Of a DNA stretch of 64,000 nucleotides, positions 56,140 to 64,000 are shown piece by piece; position 1 is the first letter of the stretch, and each line of letters starts with the position of its first letter. Source of the stretch: Zea mays (taxonomy: Eukaryota; Streptophyta; Magnoliopsida; Poales; Poaceae); NCBI RefSeq assembly GCF_902167145.1, contig NC_050096.1:160145825-160209824 (forward strand), given 5' to 3'. The notes beneath the pieces are model-generated. The model ran no database searches and had not been told where the DNA came from. It saw only the letters and a list, made by a program, of their open reading frames with translations. The position numbers and the translations under genes were made by a program.

Positions 56140-56896
56140 ATTGATGTCAACACAAACCAAAGCAAATACAAAGTATATAAATGTAACTAGTTTGCATTTT
56201 GTCAGATGTGCACAAGTTATTTTGAAATGAAAGCATTTCTAAGCATACATGATGGTTTTGATATATTTAACATTTTGGACCGCATTTGTACCACTTAGCT
56301 TGTTTTTTGCAAATCTTTTGGAAAAGTATTTTCCAATTCTTTTGCAATTAGCCAATGGTATAAGAATATGATTTCATTAAAGCATTTTCGAGTTTTTTTA
56401 TGAAAATTCTCCCCCTATTTCCAATGCTTTTCCTTTGGCTAAATAAAAGCTCCTCTTGAAGAGGTTCTTCCCTTAGCTGTCAAGAGGGTTTTTGCAAATG
56501 CCTATTAATTTCTCCCCCTTTATGAATAATTTCTCCCACTTTTTGAAAGAGTTTTTAGAAAACAGGGTGGGTGGTGGTGCGGTCCTTTTGCTTTGGGCCT
56601 ATTACTATATCCCCCTTTGGCATTAAGCGCCAAAATGAAGAGAACTAGAGGCCTTGTACAAGATATGAATGTAAATACATGAGTAGGGCAAAGGAAATAT
56701 GATACTGACAAAGTCGTAGTGGAAGCCTTGCCTTTACCTATTACTCCATTTCCCTTTCAATCTAAAACTAAGAATAGAAATACACTTGGAAGCACATTAG
56801 TCTTAGCCTTGGTAGAAGAAGAATAAGAAATATGCATTTGTACCAAATGAAAAAGACATGATCAAAGGTATATAAACGAGAAATGTGTGCAAGATT

Positions 56897-57895
56897 TCAA
56901 TCGAAGTTTCGAGAATCTAAGATATTGAGATCATTCCTAAGCTTGTTAAAAGTCTTTTCATCCAGGGGCTTGGTGAAGATATCGACTAATTGGTTGTGGG
57001 TGCTAACATAAGCAATTTCGATATCCCCCTTTTGTTGGTGATCTCTCAGAAAGTGATACCTGATGTTTATGTGCTTAGTGCGGCTGTGTTCAACGAGATT
57101 GTCCGTCATGCGGATTGCACTCTCATTATCACATAGGAGAAGGACTTTGCTCAACTTGTATCCATAGTCCCTAAGGGTTTGCCTCATCCAGAGTAATTGT
57201 GCACAACAATGTCCTGAAGCAATATACTCGGCTTCGGCGGTGGATAGAGCTATTGAGTTTTATTTCTTTGAAGCCCAAGACACCAAGGATCTCCCCAAAA
57301 ACTAACAAGTCCCTGATGTGCTCTTCCTATCAATTTTACATCCGACACAATCGGCAAGAATACCCAATTAGATCAAAGATAGATCCCTTGGGGTACCATA
57401 GCCCAAATTTAGTAGTGTAAACTAAATATCTCATTATTCTTTTAATGGCCCTAAGGTGAACTTCTATAGGATTTGCCTGGAACCTTGCACACATGCATAC
57501 GAAAAGCATAATATCCAGTCGTGAAGCACATAAATAGAGTAAAGAACTTATCATTGACCGGTATACCTTTTGATCTACAGATTTACCTCCCGTGTCGAGG
57601 TCGAGATGCCCATTTGTTCCCATGGGTGTCTTGATGGGTTTGGCATTCTTCATTCCAAACTTCTTGAGTATATCTTGAATGTACTTAGTTTGACAGATGA
57701 AGGTGCCCTCTTGGAGTTGCTTGATTTGGAATCCAATAAAATACTTCAGCTCCCCCATCATGGACATCTCAAATTCTTGTATCATAATCCTACTAAACTC
57801 TTCACAAGATTACTTGTTAGTAGACCCAAAAATAATATCATCAACATAAATTTGGCATATAAGCAAGTCTTTATCAATTGTTTTAGTGAAGAGAG
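56897..57895 (-). pseudogene. pol: Sirevirus D pol remnant: RNase H and RT end
   Basis: Read 57895 to 56897. The sequence covers the YVDD region (IYVDD as degraded LMILFLG in one frame), then [18 protein letters not shown] and SVDQKVYRSMI in another frame. RNase H follows, with CDNESAIRM, RTKHINIRYHFLRD and QLVDIFTKPL to the stop at 56897. At least two frameshifts and a scrambled stretch near 57200-57400 break it. It is colinear with the B and A pol genes. Confidence 0.85.
57891..57895. repeat. 5-bp target-site duplication of the solo LTR, left copy (GAGAG)
   Basis: GAGAG is repeated at 61920-61924. Removing the insert and one copy restores the pol sequence of D, as judged by comparison with B. 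Confidence 0.9.
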
Positions 57896-60800
57896 TGTAA
57901 CACCCTTGGTGTTACTGGCACTAAAACTCGAGCATAACATCATATGCATTGACATTTCATGTTGTTTGTTACACCTAGAATGCATCTACTAGGTAAAACT
58001 TCAAAACAAGTGTGATGTGATGATTTGAAGTATTCTTAACCCTAGGGTAGGGTGCTTAACCCTGGGATTAGGGCATATGGGTAAATATGAAGCCGAATGG
58101 GGTATTACCTCAAAAGCCGTTGAAAATATTCATAAGAGATCAAGATTGATGGATTTGAGTGGCACAAAAACCCTAAAGTGCTCAAAACCCTAAAAGGAAC
58201 CCTAGAAAACCCTAATTTGTACTCTAGGGGGTGAATTCAAATTCTCTACACTTTTGGACCAAAATGTAAATATCAAAGTGGTAGAACATCAAAAACCAAG
58301 TAACTTTTACATTGGAGGATTTTCAAGTAGTGTGGAGTAATTTGGACTTAATTGCAAAAAGTCCCAAGCACACTTATGTGGCTAACTCTGATTTCAGTGA
58401 GATTAGGCCAACTTTGGAGCCTTGTATTTCTTAATTCATGAGGATTTTGCCCTAGGTCGATACATCAATCTTGTAGAGATATGATAGGATCACAACTTTG
58501 ATTAAGTGACTAAGCATTAGTGCTGTACAAAAATTGAAGATAAATGGACATGAAGTTGGACTGTCAGTCACTATTAAAGACTGAATTTTGACTGAAAGTG
58601 AAATCAGATGAACTTTGTGATCGAATTGTGGGGGATTTAGTGGATGTTTGCGCAAGACCTTTGTAACAAAGTTGTAGCTGGATTATAGATCAACAACTTT
58701 GATGCAGAAGGATTGGTGAGTTGCTACACAAAAGTTTGAGAATCAATCCCTCTAACTCGCTTTGTGAGGCGCTCTGATGAATGATTTCCATGGTACAGTA
58801 CTGAACAAGATCAGGTGCAGTGTATCTCGCTGCCGCTGATTTCCGTGCCTAGATTCGCGCCGGCGCTACGATTCATGCTCGGTGGTGCGCGAATAATGAC
58901 TTGGGGTAAAAGATCTTGGCGCTGGGATGAGCTCGGACCCTATCACCGGACTGTTCACCGTACCCACTTGCCGGCGACGTGGCTGTGCGGCCGTCGCCGT
59001 GGCTGCCGCCGTTCACTCGGTCGCGCCACACCTTAGGCTGTTTTACCACGTCGTCGCGAGTCGTGGAGAGTAACCAGTGACCGTCATAGCTCATTAGCCA
59101 GTGACCGCCACGGTAGCTCGCGCCAATAACTTACCCCTCTCTCCGGCCGCCAGCGTGTCTTCCCCAAATTGGGCGCCACCACTGTTGATCTCGATAAATT
59201 GAGTGCATAGCTAGCTCTGCTAGGTTGTTACGCACCTAGTGCATCGCTCCTTGCCTCCAATCGTCCACCGTAGCGCCTTAATTTAGGATTTCCCCCAAAT
59301 CGGTTTTCCGCGCCGCCGTGAGCTTCTCACCATGGCCAGCCATCTATAGGTTGGTTCATGCCTCTCTGCTTAGTGTTCTAGCATCCCTTAAGTCTCCTGT
59401 TGCTCGTAGACCTGATTGATTGAACTAGACTGCGTTGAGTCACCTAGAACACCTCAGTTTTCCCTCGGGTCTCGCCGTCGTCGTGAACAGATGAACTCTG
59501 GGTCGGATTCGTGAAATTAAGGGTCGGATTAGGATCGCCACGAGTGGAATTAGGTGTCGACCGAGTTAGGGCAATAGTCGTTGCACATCCTGGCTGGTAC
59601 AAGTTCGCCGGAGGGCACGCTCATCTCCGTTCACCGTCGTGGACCGAGTGCGGTGAAGAAATAGAAGTGCAAGGGCTTAAGTGCGAATGTCAGAGAAACA
59701 TGTGAATAGTGTCGCAACTTCTTTACGAGTTTTTCAAATCGACAGGGGTCTCTGCGCAAGGTTGCCAACGCGGGCGCACGTGTTTCCTCCGTTCTCGGGC
59801 TGGCTTGGGCTGGATTCAGCCCAGCACTATTCATTCTTTTCCTTTTTCTTTTTCTGTGAGGCTTAGGAAATTTATAGGAAATTCTAGAAAAATGATAAAA
59901 TCATGGGACCAATTTTACTGGACTCCTAAATTCCTCTAGTATTCAATAAAAATAGTTTTAAGATTTTAAATCCCAACCAGGAATTATTTAGCATTTAAGG
60001 ATGCCTAAATCTAGTCTTTTAAAATTTTAGAATTAAATTGGTAGCTCCAAAAATAATGAAACTTTTTGAGTAAGCTTGGTTTAGTGATTAAAGCCCTTGG
60101 GTAAAGTTTGACATGCTTTGGACATTGTTTGCACCCAAACCCAAGACACTAGCTTCCTAGGATAAAATTGCCTAACCCTAATAGAGTACTAACTCAGGAA
60201 ACCCTAGTGACTAAGGTGTACCGTGAAGGAAAGTTATATTCAAGATACAACTTAGTGTGTTTCTGTTATAACTGCATATTCATAGCATCACATGAGCATT
60301 CATGTATATGTATTGTTATGTATAGAAAACGAAGAAGAAGTGATACTCGAAGAATAAACTGCCCCACAAGCTGAAATTCCACCTGTCGAGAACAGTTTCT
60401 ACTTTGATATTTGTGGAACAGATCCTGAGTCTCCTACAACACAAGGCAAGCCCCGTTGCATTTACCCTTCCTTGTTATTGCAAACTCTTTATCACTTGAA
60501 ATGATGCATTAGGTGATAAGAGTTGGGTGATAAACAATTGCTGCATTTCCTTCCTTTGAACTGTTTACCATTCCTTGATACCTGTTTTATTTAAAAGTTT
60601 TCCGATGCTTAGTCTTGCCTTAGAAAACAAAATGTTTTGTTTTAAACAAAGATGATGCTTTAGATGGGATGGAAGTTTTCAAAGAAAAGACTTGATGGTG
60701 AATCCATCATGGCCATGATGGGTTCATCATTGAAAAGATGTACCTCTGACAGGTACCAAACTTTGGGTTTTAAATAGTAAAGACGAGACCGGGCGGGTGA

Positions 60801-61919
60801 TTTGCACGATAAGGAAGTCTCAGTGTAGTGTCTCTGTCTGAGTCGATTAAGGACCGTGTCGATGTAGGCTTGATGATTGAGGACCTTTTAACTGGCCACA
60901 TGCCTCGTCATGGGTAAGCTTTGCCCCGGTGACCAATACTAGAAAGGCCAACACACAATGGGAGTGGAGAGATGGCGAGAGTAGCATGTACCCTCCGTGG
61001 CAAGAGGCTGGACGATGGTGTATCTGTGCTCTTGGTTGGCGTGAACCCGGTCTGGTCTTGAGAAACCAGATGGCGAGTTGACATATGCAAGGGTTAAGTG
61101 CTACATATGTCGTGTGGTTGGAGATCCCCAGCTGGGTATTAATCAATTCGGATCGCCGTTACTTCTCGGATATGAATACTTGGTCACTGCCCTACACGTA
61201 GCAATCCAGTGAACTGAAGGGATGATAAAAAGACGGCTAGTGTAGACCAAGTGTTTGAACTAGGATAGAAAGAACTCTAGATGAAGGTAACATTACTTAA
61301 CCTGGCAAGTAAAATGAATTCTTAAGGATCCACTCATAGTAAGCTTTTCTGCAAAACAGTATTTGAATCTTGTTAAACCATACCTTGATTCCCAAAAGCC
61401 AGCATATCCTTGAGAGTCTTTTTCTTTAGACGGGTAAGACTTGCGAAAGTAAATTTCGTACTCAGGGTTTTCGAACCCATGTTGTTGTAGGTGATGAAAC
61501 AACAGAGTTTTGCTGTTTCTGCTCGAAGGTGGTACCAAAGGAGGAGCCAAATGAGTGATCGCGTGTGCGGGAGGATGTTTGCCTCCCAGTTTGAAAACAC
61601 TAAACTTTTGTGTGGGGGGGTGTTTTGCCTCCCTGGTATGTAATAATATTTTATGCACTCATAATACCCTGTACTGTAATAATACTCTCTCTCTATATAT
61701 TTTATGAATGTAAATTAAGTTATTGTAATCCGCTTCCGCTCATTCTATCCTCCAATGTGATGTAATGTCTGTGTGATGAGTAAAGCGCTCTTGCGAGGTA
61801 TGATGTTGATATAGAAGATCGAACTTGTCAAGTGATTATGTGCATCTACATGGTTGTCCGAGGTCCTTAGGACAAGGACATCTGTAGGTGGGCTTAATAC
61901 CTTGGGAGGTTCCGTGACA
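57896..61919 (+). mobile_element. Solo LTR, 4,024 bp, Gypsy-like (TGTAACACCC...CCGTGACA)
   Basis: TG...CA ends and the GAGAG duplication define a single LTR without internal region: there is no second copy of the start, no PBS, and no ORF with retroviral motifs. It opens with a perfect palindrome, GTAACACCCTTGGTGTTAC. The length, a central GC-rich part and GAAGAAGAAGTGATACTCGA near 60330 fit the long LTRs of maize chromoviruses (Del/Tekay type), which is an inference. Solo LTRs arise by recombination between the two LTRs of one element. Confidence 0.85.
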
Positions 61920-62456
61920 GAGAGTAGGATCAGCTTTTCCGACTTTAAAGCCATTAGTGAGAGAAAGTCTCTTAGGCATTCATACCATGCTCTTGGGGCT
62001 TGTTTGAGCCCATAAAGCGCCTTTGAGAGCTTATAAACATGTGAAGTATACTCACTATCTTCAAAGCCGGAAGGTTGCTCAACATATACCTCTTCCTTGA
62101 TAGGGCCATTGAAGAAGGCACTTTTCACGTCCATTTGGTACAACTTAAAGCCATGGTCATCTTGTTTGTTGCGGAATACCCATTTGGTACCTACAACATT
62201 TTGTTTAGGATGTGGAACTAAATGCCATACCTCATTCCTCGTGAAGTTGTTTAGCTCCTCTTGCATTGCCACCACCCAGTCCGGATCTCTTAGTGCATCC
62301 TCTATCATGTATGGCTCAATAGAAGACACAAAAGAGTAATGTTCACAGAAATGAGCAACTCGAGATTGAGTGGTTACCCACTTGTGGATATCACCAAGTA
62401 TGGAGTTGACGGGGTGATCTCTTTGAATTGCTTGGTGGACTCTTGGGTGCGGTGGT
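61920..62456 (-). pseudogene. pol: Sirevirus D pol remnant: linker and RT core with an in-frame deletion
   Basis: Read 62456 to 61920. The sequence gives [18 protein letters not shown], then [57 protein letters not shown] and [20 protein letters not shown]. Compared with B, 138 bp (46 codons) are missing between RNKQD and HGFKL, near 62155. This includes the KARLVAKG and [14 protein letters not shown] part of RT, so the enzyme cannot work. CCATG at both edges in B suggests a microhomology deletion. Confidence 0.88.
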
Positions 62457-64000
62457 TGTAACGCCCTGAATTTGGGGGTAGAATTTTTTTTCTTCTTTTC
62501 TCTCACCAAATTCGGGAGTTACTCTCTTTTCTCTTCCCGTTTCGCTCCTTCTTCCCAAGTTCAAAAACCAGTATAGTGACAGGTGTCCGCGTCATGTATA
62601 AACAAAACCTAAGTGTCATGAGTGTTGCATCATGCCGAAGCACATTTCTTCGTCTGATGTTGCGTGTTTATTTCGTTCCGTCTCGGTTTTCAGTTCGCGA
62701 TTGATTTCCATTTGATGGTCGTGCGTGTCGTGGGTTTCGATCCGCGATATAGCCCGGCCCAACCCAGTCCATCCCAGCCCGACCGAGCCCGGTCCGGCCC
62801 GCGCGCCCCTGGCGCCCCTGCCCACCCCATGTGCGCCCCCTCCCCAGATCCGTTCGACTCATTTGATTTCTCCCGCGCAGTAACCTCCCTCTCCTTCTTC
62901 CACCTCTCTCTCTCTCAACCCGTGGTGCCCTAGGGTTTGGAGTCGAGATCCCCGGAATTTGGATCCCCGGAGGTGAGTTTTTTCCCTCCCCTTCCCTTCT
63001 CTCTCTCCCCCTCCCCCCTTCTTCTTCCCCTGCTCGCGCGTGCCCCGCGCCGCCCCTCGACCTGCGCGCCCCGCGCCCTCCCGCAGCCACGCCCGCGCGC
63101 CCCGGCGAGCCCCACGCCGCCCCTCAGCCCGCGTGCCCCGGTGAGCCCCGCGCCCCCTCGGCCACGCCTTCCCCAACCCCGGCAAGCCCCCCCCCCACGC
63201 TCGGCCGCGCCGCGCCTTCCCCTCCCCGTCCCGCGCCCCGGCGAGCTCGGCCGGCCGCGCCCTCCCCTCCCTGGCCCCGCGCCCTCCCCCGCGCGCGCTC
63301 GGCCCCGATGAGCCCTCCCCCCGCGTCCGGCCTCGGCCCGGCGAGCCCCGCGCCCCCTCGGGCCGCGCGCCCTGGCGGCCTCACCGCGCCCGACGAGCCC
63401 TCCCCGGCCCCTTGCCCGACGCCGGCGGCTCGGCCCCTGCCCGCGCGCCCTTGCCCCGCCGAGCCCGCCCCGTCGTGAGCCCCCGCTCCCCGGCGGCTGC
63501 GCCCTCGTCGCGTGCCCCTGCGGCCGTGCCCCGCCCTCGGCCGCGCCCCTGCCCGCACCCGTGCCCCGGCGACTCACGTCCCGCGTGCCTCACGGTTCGC
63601 GTGCCTTTGGCACGCGTAACGTGCTTTTGCGCGTGCGAACGTAGTCGCACTGCGCTTAATCTCGCTTTAATCTATTCTAAATTGTTTAGTCGACGTGCTG
63701 CGTTGCGTGCTTCGTCGCGCGACGATTCCGTTAATTTATGAATATTAGTGTGCTGTGTCGCGCGCTTCGTCGCGCGACGATCCATTTTGATTTCAGGTTG
63801 TTTATTGTGTGACACCGCGCGTCCAATTACGCGACGTTTCACTTTAAACTCAGCTCCGTTGATGTATGTCGTTGTGCGCTTCATCGCGCAATGCTTAACG
63901 TTCTTTATAATTAATGCGAGTGTCTCGTTGTGCGCTCTATCGCGCGGCGAGTCGTTTACTTCTTAATTCAATCTAAATGTTGTGTCGTACGTCTCGCCGT
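62457..64000 (+). mobile_element. Gypsy-like LTR start, cut by the window end
   Basis: TGTAACGCCCTGAATTTGGG opens the insert in D. Its first 65 bases fold back on CCAAATTCGGGAGTTAC, as in the LTR at 36077. A very GC-rich block (62740-63610) gives overlapping ORFs on both strands, all low-complexity Arg/Gly/Ala/Pro and not genes. It ends in the hairpin array at 63701-64000. The right end and internal region lie outside the window. Confidence 0.7.
63701..64000. repeat. Phased array of GC-rich hairpins, about 56-bp period, at least 5 units
   Basis: Inverted repeats occur at about 63701, 63757, 63812, 63868 and 63923, with a partial one at 63980. The best is GTCGCGCG-CTTCGT-CGCGCGAC. The others are variants such as CTCGTTGTGCG...CGCGCGGCGAG. 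They are separated by AT-rich spacers. Confidence 0.75.

Larger units (their letters stand above)
54795..62456 (-). mobile_element. Sirevirus D: decayed minus-strand copia element, split twice, incomplete in this window
   Basis: It begins on the plus strand with TTGAAAGTCGCCTAGAGG (inverted LTR end). Order: 3' LTR, polypurine tract, pol from RNase H back to the linker before RT. A solo LTR interrupts at 57896 and another LTR at 62457. Gag, the N-terminal part of pol and the 5' LTR are outside the window. The five bases before it (CTAAT) may be its target duplication, but the partner is not visible. Confidence 0.8.

Noticed and set aside
57896..61919. Complete LTR retrotransposon inserted in D
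   Set aside because: There is no internal repeat of the LTR start, no PBS or PPT and no gag/pol motif; one TG...CA unit with a 5-bp duplication is a solo LTR.
62930..63577. Overlapping long frames on both strands in the GC-rich end region
   Set aside because: Low-complexity Arg/Gly/Ala/Pro in every frame, expected of about 80% GC sequence; no domain, and inside an LTR.

Overview
The window is plant nuclear DNA, almost certainly maize (Zea mays) or a very close Zea relative. The reasons are nested LTR retrotransposons of the Sirevirus type (Ty1/copia), LTRs crowded with the palindrome CACCGGACTGTCCGGTG known from maize Sireviruses, Stowaway, Tourist and hAT elements, and intron-rich host genes. 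Most of the sequence is transposable elements. I support only two host genes as real.

Layout. 1-4759: no gene; MITE-like inverted repeats, then a minus-strand LTR-like fragment. 4760-31307: a 26.5-kb three-layer nest. Outer Sirevirus A (plus strand, 5-bp duplication CTAAT, both LTRs present) holds gag, pol and a third ORF. Its integrase region was split by Sirevirus B (minus strand, 10188-24139, duplication CTTGG). The 5' LTR of B was then split by Sirevirus C (plus strand, 19143-24034, duplication GTATA). C has near-identical LTRs but has lost all of pol and the start of its 3' LTR. 31308-38620: the other side of the LTR-like host fragment, a TIR-like element with a 149-bp tandem array and a captured fragment of a type-A cytokinin response regulator, a long (TA)n tract, MITEs and a truncated LTR. 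38973-40466: a 5'-truncated LINE. 42359-49535: the two host genes, both on the minus strand: a TFIID subunit TAF8 homologue, and a 15-exon asparagine-synthetase-domain gene (ASNSD1-like) with MITE and SINE insertions in its introns. 51.8-53.6 kb: a hAT element with an 8-bp duplication and a LINE endonuclease scrap. 53554-64000: a Sirevirus LTR (E), then a decayed minus-strand Sirevirus (D) split by a 4.0-kb solo LTR and by a second long LTR that runs off the window.

How it fits together. The transposons record an order of insertion (C after B after A; two Gypsy-like LTRs after D) and several kinds of decay: nonsense codons, frameshifts, microhomology deletions and one deletion with templated filler. 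The two host genes share no obvious pathway: TAF8 acts in RNA polymerase II initiation, and the ASNSD1-like protein combines glutamine-amidotransferase and ATP-pyrophosphatase folds.

The observations most worth following are: a promoter-like block inside Sirevirus A that reuses the LTR motifs just ahead of the third ORF; a 46-bp near-perfect hairpin between that ORF and the 3' LTR; fold-backs at the start of three different TGTAAC-type LTRs; a phased array of GC-rich hairpins at 63.7-64.0 kb; and the captured response-regulator fragment that abuts the 149-bp array. All coordinates, splice sites and alignments were read by eye.
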